Shown one piece after another: positions 35,539 through 45,263 of a stretch of 64,000 bases of DNA. Numbering within the stretch: position 1 is the stretch's first letter; each line of letters opens with the position of its first letter. Location: positions 1 to 64,000 of the forward strand of contig NZ_FRDK01000011.1 in the NCBI RefSeq assembly GCF_900143245.1. Direction: 5' to 3'. The position numbers and the translations under genes are program-made. The notes under the pieces were generated by a model. It ran no database searches. It was not told the DNA's origin and was given only the letters and a program-made list of their open reading frames with translations. The stretch is from Flavobacterium fryxellicola (lineage in GTDB: Bacteria > Bacteroidota > Bacteroidia > Flavobacteriales > Flavobacteriaceae).

Positions 35539-37278
35539 ATGAGTACCAATAATAACAAAAAAGTAGAAGTAGGATTCATTTGGCAAATCACCGACGATGT
35601 ATTGCGGGATGCCTTCAAGAAAAATGAAATTGGTGATGTTGTGCTTCCTTTTGTAGTCATCCGTCGATTGGATTGTATTTTGGATGGGGTGAACGAAAAC
35701 GTTCGTTCTACCCACCAAAATTTCAAAGACAAAGTAGCCGACGATAAACTAGACCCTATTTTGCGTAAAGCAGCGGGTGGCTTAAAATTTTATAACACTT
35801 CTAATCATACGTTGCATTCCCTAAAGGATGATGCTCGTAATATCGAAATCAATTTCAACAATTACCTTAACGGCTTCAATCAAGAAGTACGTGATATTTT
35901 AGAAAACTTTCAGTTTGATAAAATCGTAGGACGTTTGATCAAAAATAAACTGCTGTATGAAATGATTGATGCGATATGCAAGATTGATATGCATACCGAT
36001 AAAATCGACAATCACGGCATGGGTTATGTGTTCGAAGAATTGATTAGAATCTCAAACGAGCAATCCAATGAAACCGCTGGAGAGCACTTTACCCCTAGAG
36101 ATGTAATTGCGTTGATGAATGCCATTATGTTTGCAAATGAAAAAGCCGAATTATCACAACTAGGAATCATCCGCACGATTTTTGACCCAGCTTGTGGTAC
36201 AGGTGGTATGGTGAATCTTGGAAAAAAATATATTTTAGATACACTACTGGCAGAACAAGCCAAAAAACCTTCGATTCAAACCTACGGGCAAGAACTCAAT
36301 GAGCAATCGTATGCAATTGCCAAATCTGAGGCTTTGATTACAGGTGAAGAGTCAAATAACGTGAAACACGGAAACTCTTTCTCTGAAGACCAGTTTCCAG
36401 GAAAGCATTTTCACTATATGATGGCAAATCCTCCTTACGGTGTTACGTGGAAAAAAGACCAAAACTTTATTACCAACGAATCACTCAACCCAGCAGGGCG
36501 TTTTTATGCGGGTTTACCACGTAGTTCTGACGGTCAATTATTATTCTTACAACACATGATTTCCAAAATGGAACGCGAAGGCAGTCGCATTGCAGTTGTA
36601 ACTAATGGTTCTCCTCTATTTACTGGTGATGCTGGTAGTGGCGAAAGCGATATCCGTAAATGGATTATCGAGAATGACTGGTTAGAATGTATTGTGGCTT
36701 TGCCAAAGGACATGTTCTACAATACTGGAATTAACACCTACATATGGTTCTTGACCAATAAGAAAGAAAAGCAACGCAAAGGAAAAGTGCAATTAATAAA
36801 TGCAGTCGATTTTTGTCGTTCGAATAAAAAAAGTTTAGGGAACAAGCGTAATGAAATTACCGACAACCATATTGCCCAAATTTTAGAATTATATACTGAA
36901 TTCTCGTCGACCAAAGACTCCAAAATCTTTGACAACGACCATTTTGGTTTTTACCAACTCACGGTAGAACAGCCTTTGTACGATGCCAAAGGCAAGAAAC
37001 AATTGGACAAAAATAAAAATCCAAAAGCCGACAGCAAAAAACGAGACAAAGAAAACGTGCCTATAGGTTCTGATATTGAAAAATACTTTGAAAAAGAAGT
37101 ACTGCCTCATGTACCCGATGCTTGGATAGATTTTGACAAAACACGTCTTGGTTACGAGATAAACTTTACCAAGAATTTTTACGAATATAAAGGACTGCGC
37201 GCAGCGGCAGCAGTAAAAACCGAAATTCAAACTTTGGAGGGTGATATTACCAGTTTATTAAAAGAATTATTAGCCTAA
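35539..37278 (+). CDS. Type I restriction-modification methyltransferase subunit HsdM
   Basis: 579 residues. N-terminal helical HsdM_N region, then the N6-adenine methyltransferase core with the SAM motif FDPACGTGGM at ~214-223 and the catalytic NPPYG at ~296-300. It methylates adenine in the bipartite target chosen by HsdS and forms M2S with it. The stop and the next start share TAATG. The short C-terminal extension after ~480 is Lys-rich. All motifs are intact, so the enzyme should be active. Confidence 0.95.
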   Translation: MSTNNNKKVEVGFIWQITDDVLRDAFKKNEIGDVVLPFVVIRRLDCILDGVNENVRSTHQNFKDKVADDKLDPILRKAAGGLKFYNTSNHTLHSLKDDARNIEINFNNYLNGFNQEVRDILENFQFDKIVGRLIKNKLLYEMIDAICKIDMHTDKIDNHGMGYVFEELIRISNEQSNETAGEHFTPRDVIALMNAIMFANEKAELSQLGIIRTIFDPACGTGGMVNLGKKYILDTLLAEQAKKPSIQTYGQELNEQSYAIAKSEALITGEESNNVKHGNSFSEDQFPGKHFHYMMANPPYGVTWKKDQNFITNESLNPAGRFYAGLPRSSDGQLLFLQHMISKMEREGSRIAVVTNGSPLFTGDAGSGESDIRKWIIENDWLECIVALPKDMFYNTGINTYIWFLTNKKEKQRKGKVQLINAVDFCRSNKKSLGNKRNEITDNHIAQILELYTEFSSTKDSKIFDNDHFGFYQLTVEQPLYDAKGKKQLDKNKNPKADSKKRDKENVPIGSDIEKYFEKEVLPHVPDAWIDFDKTRLGYEINFTKNFYEYKGLRAAAAVKTEIQTLEGDITSLLKELLA

Positions 37279-38534
37279 TGAAGAGTTACGAAAATTATAA
37301 AACCACTGATATAACTTGGTATCCAGAAATTCCAAAAAATTGGGATTATTGTAAAGTTAAGCATGTTGCTAACACTTATGCAGGAGGAACTCCATCTACA
37401 GTTGTTGAAAGTTATTGGGAAAAGGGAGAAATTCCATGGCTTCCGTCAGGAAAATTACAAAATTGTGAAATTACCACTGCGGAGAAATTTATTTCTGAAG
37501 AAGGGTTAATTAATAGTTCGGCAAAGTGGATTAAACCAAATACAGTATTAATCGCCTTAACTGGTGCAACTTGTGCAAACATTGGTTATCTAACTTTTCA
37601 AGCTTGTGCAAATCAATCAGTTGTTGCAATTGATGAAAATCTAAGTAAAGCAAATAGTAGATACTTGTATTATATGTTTTTAAATATGAGAAGTCAAATT
37701 TTGACACACCAAACCGGCGGCGCTCAAGCAGGCGTTAATGATGGTGATGTTAAAAATCTATATTTACTAAAACCTTCAGTCCAAGAACAAACCCAAATAG
37801 CCACTTTCCTAGACTACAAAACCAATCTTATCGATGCAATTATCGAAAAGAAAAAACAGCTTATTACTTTACTCAAAGAAAAACGCCAAGCCGTAATTAA
37901 CGAAGCCGTGACCAAAGGACTCAAACGAAACGCTAAAATGAAAAATAGCGGTGTGGATTGGTTGGGTGATATTCCGGAGCATTGGGGTGTTGTGAAACTA
38001 AAACATATTGTGGTAATGAAAAGTGGCAACTTCATTTCTGCAGAAATAATAGAAGAAGAAGGAACTTACCCTGTTTATGGTGGAAATGGAGTAAGAGGTT
38101 TTATTTCTGAATATAATCAAGATGGTTATTTTCCACTTATTGGTAGACAAGGAAATTTATGTGGGAATATAAATTATGCTGCTGGAAGATTTTGGGCTAC
38201 TGAACATGCAGTTGTGGTATCCTCAATGAAAGAACTGAATGTTTTTTGGCTTGGAGAACTTTTAAGATTAATGAATCTTAATCAATATTCTCAAGCTTCA
38301 GCACAACCTGGGTTATCAGTTGAAAAAATATTAAACCTTCAAATTCCTTTTCCTAGTTTCGACGAACAAAATTCTATTGGAATTAAATTAACTGAAATTT
38401 TAGAGAAGAACGATTCGCTTTCCAACAAAATAAAAGATCAGATTAAAAACCTCCAAACTTATCGTCAGTCATTAATTTCGGAAGCGGTTACTGGTAAAAT
38501 TGATGTTAGAGATTGGGTGGAGCCAAAAAAATAG
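37278..38534 (+). CDS. Type I specificity subunit HsdS
   Basis: 418 residues with two target-recognition domains. The first begins WYPEIPKNWDYCKVKHVANT; a conserved helical spacer (QEQTQIATFLDYKTNLIDAI, LLKEKRQAVINEAVTKGLK) leads to the second, which begins SGVDWLGDIPEHWGVVKLKH and ends with the repeated helix (YRQSLISEAVTGKIDVRDW). Each domain reads one half of the target. Starts inside the stop of hsdM, so stoichiometry is coupled. No neighbouring spare hsdS fragments or recombinase suggest phase variation. Confidence 0.94.
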   Translation: MKSYENYKTTDITWYPEIPKNWDYCKVKHVANTYAGGTPSTVVESYWEKGEIPWLPSGKLQNCEITTAEKFISEEGLINSSAKWIKPNTVLIALTGATCANIGYLTFQACANQSVVAIDENLSKANSRYLYYMFLNMRSQILTHQTGGAQAGVNDGDVKNLYLLKPSVQEQTQIATFLDYKTNLIDAIIEKKKQLITLLKEKRQAVINEAVTKGLKRNAKMKNSGVDWLGDIPEHWGVVKLKHIVVMKSGNFISAEIIEEEGTYPVYGGNGVRGFISEYNQDGYFPLIGRQGNLCGNINYAAGRFWATEHAVVVSSMKELNVFWLGELLRLMNLNQYSQASAQPGLSVEKILNLQIPFPSFDEQNSIGIKLTEILEKNDSLSNKIKDQIKNLQTYRQSLISEAVTGKIDVRDWVEPKK

Positions 38535-38583
38535 ATAAGAATGAAAATGGACATAATACCTACCAAAATTAAAACAAAATAAT

Positions 38584-40473
38584 ATGAGCGACCTAATTAC
38601 AAATGGAACGGAGATAAAGCAAAGAATTATTTCTGAAATTAATAATGCACGGCAATGCATCTATCTTGCAATGGCATATTTTACTGACAGAGAAATTGCA
38701 ATGGCTATTGTTGAAGCAAATAATCGCAAGGTGGTAGTCGATATTATCTTGTCTTCAAATGCTCAAAACGAAACTGTTAAATTAATGCTTAAAGGTGCTG
38801 GTATTAGTGTTCATGCATTTGACACGGGTGACACTCGTGGAATAATGCATCATAAATTTTGTTTAATTGACAGTAAAATATCAATTAATGGTTCCTATAA
38901 CTACTCTTTGAATGCAAGCAATAACAATGTTGAGAACATTCAAGTTTCAGATGATATTGCTATCTATTCCCAATTCTTGTCAGAGTTTGAACGCCTAAAA
39001 TATAATATTGATCATAAAATAGCGGTTAGCGAACAATCTATTATGTCCGAAACCACAATCCCAGAAGCCCAACCTATGAATATTATCGATACCTTTTCAA
39101 AACAGCTTCATAGTTTAGTATATTCTGCTGCTCAAATTGATACTGAAAAATACAAAGCTGATGGCTACGAAAAATCGAGAGAAAACAAAGGTAATATCGA
39201 TATTTTTAGAACAGAGTACAATACTATCAAAGAGCGAATAAGAACTTATGCTACAGACGAAGGACTTGGAAATATTAAAAATGTTTTAGCTTCGAACATT
39301 TCAATTGCTTATGAAAGCAACAAAACAAACCTAGAAAATGAAAAACAAGAAAAAATTAGTGTCGCAAAAAGAGATAATGAACTTGAAAACAAACAATTAA
39401 ATATAAAAATTGAGGATTTAAAACAGGAAAAATCAATTTTTGAATCAGGAAATCCAAATACAGGCCAAAAAGGATTGCTGCAAATTAATAAGGATATTGA
39501 AAAAAATAAACTAGAAAGAAACAATCTGGAACAAACTTTTATAATTAAAAAATTCTGGAGTGTTGGAACTATTTTTATTTTAATAGCTCTCACCATATTT
39601 GCTTTTTATTTGTCTATATTTTTTGCTTCAGCAGTTTACAAAGTGTTTTTTGAAGGAAATTTAATTCGTAAATCATTAGAAGCGGGTATAAATCCGGGTC
39701 TTCCACAACTTGTAGATGCAAACGCAATAACTAAAATATTTAAACTCCAAGGGCCATTATTCGGCTTTGTTGCTAGCTTGTTTTTTTTAATTCCCGTACT
39801 ACTGTCCAATTTAAAATTACTAGGTAGTACTAATAAATGGGTTAATGGAGCAATGTTTTGGATAGGTTTAGTAGTATTTGATATTTTAGTTTCAACTATG
39901 GTAGCTATTAACACAGATGAAATAAAATCGTTACTAGTCGGCGAAGTGTCCACAATGCAATTGTGGGAGGTAGTAAAACATGGTGAATTTTGGTTGATAT
40001 TTGTTTTTGGTATGTTTCCACTTTTTTTAACACATTTCTTAATTGATAACATAAGTAACGCTTATAAAAATTCAAGAAGAGAAATTGTTGACGCTGAAAA
40101 AAACAGGAAGATTCAAATATTGGATATGGAAATGATTGAACTCAATGCTGATAAAGAAATCATCACTAATCTATTAAAAGAAAAAAACATTGAAATTGAA
40201 AGTCTTAATGACAAACGTATTCGAATTGAAACGGATATCAATACCATTCAAACACAAATTGAAGCTAAATATTCAGAATTACAAAAGCAAATTAAAGCTA
40301 TTTTTGATGACTTTAGTGCAAGAATAACAAGTGGTCAATTATTTACAGATGTGATTTTGAGTAGTGTAATCTCCGCATATAAATCTGGTTTTATAGAATT
40401 TCTTCCTGAATTTTACGCATCTAATGAAGTGGGTTACAGAGTTAAAGAAATTGACCAAGCTTCTAATAATTAA
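38584..40473 (+). CDS. PLD-like nuclease domain fused to a membrane and coiled-coil protein
   Basis: 629 residues. The N-terminal ~150 residues form a phospholipase-D-like domain with one HKD motif, HHKFCLIDSKISINGSYNYS (about 99-118). A coiled coil follows (~205-315), then about four membrane segments between 320 and 490 (IFILIALTIFAFYLSIFFA, LFGFVASLFFLIPVLL, MFWIGLVVFDILVS, FWLIFVFGMFPLFL), then a second coiled coil. PLD-type nucleases are effectors in several defence systems; anchoring one to the membrane is unusual. It sits between hsdS and the lipoprotein gene in the same direction, so it is probably expressed with the restriction locus. Confidence 0.75.
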   Translation: MSDLITNGTEIKQRIISEINNARQCIYLAMAYFTDREIAMAIVEANNRKVVVDIILSSNAQNETVKLMLKGAGISVHAFDTGDTRGIMHHKFCLIDSKISINGSYNYSLNASNNNVENIQVSDDIAIYSQFLSEFERLKYNIDHKIAVSEQSIMSETTIPEAQPMNIIDTFSKQLHSLVYSAAQIDTEKYKADGYEKSRENKGNIDIFRTEYNTIKERIRTYATDEGLGNIKNVLASNISIAYESNKTNLENEKQEKISVAKRDNELENKQLNIKIEDLKQEKSIFESGNPNTGQKGLLQINKDIEKNKLERNNLEQTFIIKKFWSVGTIFILIALTIFAFYLSIFFASAVYKVFFEGNLIRKSLEAGINPGLPQLVDANAITKIFKLQGPLFGFVASLFFLIPVLLSNLKLLGSTNKWVNGAMFWIGLVVFDILVSTMVAINTDEIKSLLVGEVSTMQLWEVVKHGEFWLIFVFGMFPLFLTHFLIDNISNAYKNSRREIVDAEKNRKIQILDMEMIELNADKEIITNLLKEKNIEIESLNDKRIRIETDINTIQTQIEAKYSELQKQIKAIFDDFSARITSGQLFTDVILSSVISAYKSGFIEFLPEFYASNEVGYRVKEIDQASNN

Positions 40474-40488
40474 TTTATTTTTAATATC

Positions 40489-41361
40489 ATGTACAAATCT
40501 TTTTATACACTTTTGGGATTAATTGTATTAGCCTCTTGTGGCTCTGAACCCCAAAATAAAAAATTGACATATCAAAATATAGTTATTATATCAGATATGT
40601 CCAGTCGCATTGACAATAAACCCAACAAGGATATTGTAGAAATTAAAAATTTAATATCCTATTTTAAAAATGAGTGTGTAAAACCTGGTGAAAAAATTGG
40701 AGACAAATCATCCATTTACTACACTTCTTTTTCTGACAAAATGATAGCGTCAATTGATATTGATAAAATCAGTGGTCTTGGAGCAAAACAACAATTTATT
40801 AATTCAACTGGTGAATATAAAAATAAAGGTTTGAATCAGCAGCTTAGAGATTTTGAAAATAAAGTAAATTCATCCTACACTACAATAAGAAATCAAGGCC
40901 TTGATTTAATAAGTATTTTGATTGAAAAAAATCAAAATGATGGCATCGTCAAAAAAGAAACGTTTTTAACAGATGGTGTTGACACTACATATATAAATTA
41001 TGATAATCATATCTATATCTTCACAGATGGATACTTAGAATATTTTAATAAAAAAGGCAATAGTCAATTCTATTTTGGTAGTCCCGAAATTGAAAAAGTA
41101 AGAGCGTATTGTATAGCTAATAAAACAGACATTAAAACTGCTCTTGAAAAAGATAAATCATTGTGTTTACAACCAATAAAAGCAGAAAATAATAAATTTA
41201 CTAATTTACATATTTATGAAACGCATGAGAGAGATAAAGATGATAAAATGCTAAATTATAAACACATGCAAGGTCAAAGAGATAATGAGATTCTCGAAGC
41301 TGTATGGCGTAAATGGTCCCTAGAGAGCGGTTTTAAAAGTTTAGAATGGAAAAAATATTAG
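40489..41361 (+). CDS. vWA-like lipoprotein
   Basis: 290 residues. Lipoprotein signal with lipobox LASCGSEP. The mature protein starts with a strand and acidic loop (IVIISDMSSRIDN) like the DxSxS metal site of von Willebrand A domains, and later has HIYIFTDGYLEYF, matching the TDG strand. It probably sits in the membrane facing the periplasm. Only 15 bases after the PLD-like membrane protein, so the two probably work together. Confidence 0.65.
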   Translation: MYKSFYTLLGLIVLASCGSEPQNKKLTYQNIVIISDMSSRIDNKPNKDIVEIKNLISYFKNECVKPGEKIGDKSSIYYTSFSDKMIASIDIDKISGLGAKQQFINSTGEYKNKGLNQQLRDFENKVNSSYTTIRNQGLDLISILIEKNQNDGIVKKETFLTDGVDTTYINYDNHIYIFTDGYLEYFNKKGNSQFYFGSPEIEKVRAYCIANKTDIKTALEKDKSLCLQPIKAENNKFTNLHIYETHERDKDDKMLNYKHMQGQRDNEILEAVWRKWSLESGFKSLEWKKY

Positions 41362-41627
41362 GATTTTAAAAGTAATTTCTACTCTTTTATATTTAAAAAA
41401 ATAGCTGACGGCACGCAAGTAAATTGGATTTGAATAACATTGGATCATAAATAGAAAAACTCCAAGCCTATCGTTAATTTCTGAGGAGGTAAAATAGTTA
41501 TGAAATGGCAACAAGTTAAAAACTAAATATATAGAAAAATGCATCGTTAAAGAAAATGGATGCCGTGTTATAGGTTTAATCGACGAGTAAGATGTAGTAT
41601 TAGTCGATTGAAATAAAACTATAACAA

Positions 41628-41961
41628 ATGAAAGAAATATTAATTATCGTTTGGTGTCAAATGATATACATTTTTATTGCGGTTTCCGTTCTCGCGTAAC
41701 TCTTTTGGTTACTTAGAAAGATATTATCACCCAAATTTTCAAGTAGTTATTGATTATTTAAACAAGCATGAAAACTTATCAAGACAAGAAATTGAAAAAC
41801 TTGTTTTAGAATTACAGGAAAATTCAAATACACAATTGGAATCAGAAATAGAGGATTTAAAAGTAGAAAAAGAAAAATTACTGGAGTAAATTTCAATCTT
41901 GAAATAAATTGAAGATAAGAAAGAAGAACTCGATCTACTCCTTACTAAATTAAACGATTAA
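41628..41961 (+). pseudogene. Decayed small gene upstream of hsdR
   Basis: ATG at 41628 starts a hydrophobic peptide (MKEILIIVWCQMIYIFIAV) that stops at 41699, while an overlapping frame continues as a charged coiled-coil segment (FQVVIDYLNKHENLSRQEIE, LESEIEDLKVEKEKLLE) and then, after two further in-frame stops, ends IEDKKEELDLLLTKLND immediately before hsdR. One frameshift and two stops split what looks like a single ~110-codon membrane-anchored coiled-coil protein. The stretch 41362-41627 holds nothing else. Confidence 0.5.
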
Positions 41962-41962
41962 T

Positions 41963-44941
41963 ATGGCACAAGGCATTAGAGAAATTCATCTAGAAGAACA
42001 TATTGTAAAATACTTGACTGAGTATGGTGGTTTTCACGAAGTAGCTCCAACAGCATACGATAAGGAATTATGCCTCATTCCTACTGAGGTTATTGGTTTT
42101 ATTCAAGAGACACAACCAGAAAAATACATTCTTTTAAAAGAAGAACAATATGGTGATAAAGTAGATGAAAAGATCATTGCAAATATTGCCAAGGTCTACA
42201 AAGACAATAAAGACAAAACGCTGGATTTACTGCGTAAAAAAGTAATAGACAGAGGTCAGAAATTTGATCTGGTTTATTTTCAGCCGGCGAACGATAAATC
42301 ACCAGAACACCAGCAGTGGTATGGAAAAAATCGGTTGGCCATAGTTCGACAATTAAAGTATTCTAAAAGGAATGAAAATGCTATTGATTTGGTTTTGTTT
42401 ATTAACGGTATTCCGGTGGTTACTTTAGAACTAAAAAACGAATTAACAGGACAAAATCACCACAACGCTATCAAACAGTACATGCAAGATCGCGATCCTA
42501 AAGGAGAACCTTTCTTGGAATTCAAACGTTGTTTAGTCCATTTTGCAGTTGGTACTGAAAAAGTGTTCATGACCACTGAATTAAAAGGAAAAGCGACTTT
42601 CTTTTTACCTTTCAATAAAGAATTAGATAATTATAATGAAAACGGTTTTGCCACTTCTTATTTATGGGAAGATGTCTTAACGAAGGATTCTTTATTAGAT
42701 TTAATTCAAAACTACATCAATGTACAAACGGATGTAGAAAAAGTATATGACAGCGTTACCAAAAGTTTAAAGGAAAAGAAATCAACTAAATTATTATTTC
42801 CTCGTTTTCACCAACGAAGAGCCGTGCAACGCTTATTGAATGCTGTTCAAGAAGAAGGTGTGGGTAAAAATTATTTAATTCAACATTCTGCAGGTTCAGG
42901 AAAATCAAATACCATCACGTGGTTAGCCTATCGCTTGAGTGGTTTTTATCAAAAAGATACCGATACCAAAGCCTTATACGATTCGGTAATAATTGTCAAT
43001 GACCGTAGAGTTTTAGACAAGCAAATACAAGACAACATCCGTCAACTCGATAATACGCCGGGATTGGTGGCTTACATAGATGAAAATAAAACAAGTCAAG
43101 ATCTAAAAAAGGCAATAGAGGAAGGCAAACGAATAATTGTAACCACGATTCAAAAATTTCCTGTGATTTCAGAGACTATTGCTAGTATTCCTAATCGAAC
43201 GTATGCAGTACTAATTGATGAGGCCCACAGCTCACAATCTGGAGAGGCAGCGCGACATTTAAAAAAGTCATTGTCGCTTGAAGAAGCTGAAGAACAGGAT
43301 GTTTCCCAAGATATTGATGATATTGTTGCAGACGAAATAAAACGAAAAGGAAAGCAACCTAATATTTCCTTTTTTGCTTTTACCGCTACTCCAAAACCAA
43401 AAACCGAGGAATTATTTGGTACAAAAAAAGATGGTAAAATAAAAGCCTTTGATACCTACTCGATGGAACAAGCCATTAAGGAAGGTTTCATTCGCGATGT
43501 ATTGAAAAATTATATGTCATTCAAACGCTATTATAAAATCATAAAGCGTACTGAGATCAGCGACAAAGAATACGAAAAGAAAAAAACAGTACGTTTATTA
43601 GGTTCCTATGTCGATTTACAAGATCATGCCATTGAACGAAAAGCACGAATAATGATTGAACATTTTGTGAGTCAAACCCAAAATGAAATTCAAGGGAAAG
43701 CACGTGCCATGCTCGTAACCAAATCGAGATTACATGCCGTACGTTTCAAAGTCAAGTTTGATGATATCATGAGGGAAATGAAATTGCCGTACGAAGCCTT
43801 AGTGGCATTTTCAGGAACAGTAAAAGACCACGAAACCAATGAGGAATATACCGAAACGAGTATGAATCAATTGCAGGGTAAAATATCGATACCTGAAGCC
43901 TTAAAACTACCTCAGTTTAGATTCTTAATTGCGGCAAATAAGTTTCAGACTGGTTTTGACGAACCCTTATTGCATACCATGTTTGTAGATAAAAAATTAG
44001 GCGGTGCTGCTACGGTTCAAACTTTAAGCCGGTTGAATAGAACTATGCGTGGTAAAGAAAGTACAATGGTGCTAGACTTTGTAAATGACCCTGAAATGGT
44101 GCAAGCTGATTTTCAGCATTTCTATGGCGAGAACTTCATGGAAGAAGACAATCAAACCGATCCCAATAGTTTATATACTGTACAAAATAAAATTGATGAC
44201 TTCAATGTGTTCCATGAAAATGAAATTAATGCCTTTGCTGAGATCTTTTTCCGTAAAGGAAATAATTACGAGAAGCTAAATCCATTATTAAAAACAGTTA
44301 GCAAACGCTTCGTGGATACGCTGAACGAAGAAGACCAAGTAAACTTCAAGTCAGATGCACAAACCTTTTTAAAACTGTATCGCTTTTTAAGTCAAATTAT
44401 CACTTTTACAGATGTAGAACTGGAGAAATACTATGTCTTCCTGACTGCTTTGATGAAAATGCTGCCTTATGTAAAGGCTAATTTGCCTTTGGATGTATTA
44501 GGCGAAGTAGAATTAGACAGCTACAAAATACAACATATGTACACGACGGACTTAGCCTTAGTATCCGAGAACGGGGAAGCCTACGGAATGACTCCAGGAG
44601 GAGTTGCCGGCAAAGAAGAAGATGAACTGGATTTACTGACAAACATCATCAAAGTACTCAATGATACTTTTGGACTAGAACTCACAGAGGAAGACAAAAT
44701 AGAATTTCTTAAAATGAAAGATAAAATCTATTCTAACGAAGAATTGATGGGCTTCTTTAATAAAAACAATTCCAAAGACAACATCCAAGACAAATTCAGT
44801 GAGGAAATAGATAACGAGTTATTAAACTTTATCAATACCAAGCTGGAACTCTACAACAAACTATCAGAAGATCGTGCCAATATCATGTTCAAAAAAATGT
44901 GGTTTACGGATTTGTATGATAAGAGAGTTAGGGGGATTTAA
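41963..44941 (+). CDS. Type I restriction endonuclease subunit HsdR
   Basis: 992 residues. N-terminal nuclease domain with the ExK element PVVTLELKN (~155), then the SF2 translocase: Walker A HSAGSGKSNT, DEAH box VLIDEAHSSQSGEA, motif III-like FFAFTATPKP, and helicase C motif QTLSRLNRTM. It cleaves unmodified DNA after translocation by the HsdM-HsdS core. Although separated from hsdMS by ~3.4 kb of other genes, no motif is lost, so the system should be complete. Confidence 0.95.
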   Translation: MAQGIREIHLEEHIVKYLTEYGGFHEVAPTAYDKELCLIPTEVIGFIQETQPEKYILLKEEQYGDKVDEKIIANIAKVYKDNKDKTLDLLRKKVIDRGQKFDLVYFQPANDKSPEHQQWYGKNRLAIVRQLKYSKRNENAIDLVLFINGIPVVTLELKNELTGQNHHNAIKQYMQDRDPKGEPFLEFKRCLVHFAVGTEKVFMTTELKGKATFFLPFNKELDNYNENGFATSYLWEDVLTKDSLLDLIQNYINVQTDVEKVYDSVTKSLKEKKSTKLLFPRFHQRRAVQRLLNAVQEEGVGKNYLIQHSAGSGKSNTITWLAYRLSGFYQKDTDTKALYDSVIIVNDRRVLDKQIQDNIRQLDNTPGLVAYIDENKTSQDLKKAIEEGKRIIVTTIQKFPVISETIASIPNRTYAVLIDEAHSSQSGEAARHLKKSLSLEEAEEQDVSQDIDDIVADEIKRKGKQPNISFFAFTATPKPKTEELFGTKKDGKIKAFDTYSMEQAIKEGFIRDVLKNYMSFKRYYKIIKRTEISDKEYEKKKTVRLLGSYVDLQDHAIERKARIMIEHFVSQTQNEIQGKARAMLVTKSRLHAVRFKVKFDDIMREMKLPYEALVAFSGTVKDHETNEEYTETSMNQLQGKISIPEALKLPQFRFLIAANKFQTGFDEPLLHTMFVDKKLGGAATVQTLSRLNRTMRGKESTMVLDFVNDPEMVQADFQHFYGENFMEEDNQTDPNSLYTVQNKIDDFNVFHENEINAFAEIFFRKGNNYEKLNPLLKTVSKRFVDTLNEEDQVNFKSDAQTFLKLYRFLSQIITFTDVELEKYYVFLTALMKMLPYVKANLPLDVLGEVELDSYKIQHMYTTDLALVSENGEAYGMTPGGVAGKEEDELDLLTNIIKVLNDTFGLELTEEDKIEFLKMKDKIYSNEELMGFFNKNNSKDNIQDKFSEEIDNELLNFINTKLELYNKLSEDRANIMFKKMWFTDLYDKRVRGI

Positions 44942-44952
44942 AAACTATAAAT

Positions 44953-45237
44953 ATGCACACGACTACTACTCTAACTACAGCTCCATTTGAACAAGGTTTT
45001 CTAAATCTTTCCAATCAATTTATTGATCTAGTTGGAAATCATTTGGAACCAATTACCATCTATTTAGGAAATAATAGAGAACCTATTCCAGGAACTTTAT
45101 ATACAGCAAATCCAATAAATACACCGAGAATTAGAGGAGGAAATACTATGTCTGAATGGTTTCTGCAAAATTGTGAAGTTAGACAAATCCTAAATGTATC
45201 AATTATAAATCCTGTGACTTTCTGGGTTTATTTGTAA
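44953..45237 (+). CDS. Hypothetical 94-aa protein between hsdR and mcrB
   Basis: Starts 11 bases after hsdR and ends 26 bases before mcrB, in the same direction, so it belongs to the same transcript. The sequence is beta-rich (NHLEPITIYLGNNREPIPGT, LNVSIINPVTFWVYL), with no Cys cluster or charged catalytic set. No family recognised. It might be an accessory factor of one of the flanking restriction systems. Confidence 0.55.
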   Translation: MHTTTTLTTAPFEQGFLNLSNQFIDLVGNHLEPITIYLGNNREPIPGTLYTANPINTPRIRGGNTMSEWFLQNCEVRQILNVSIINPVTFWVYL

Positions 45238-45263
45238 TAATAAAATAATATTGACAATTAGAT

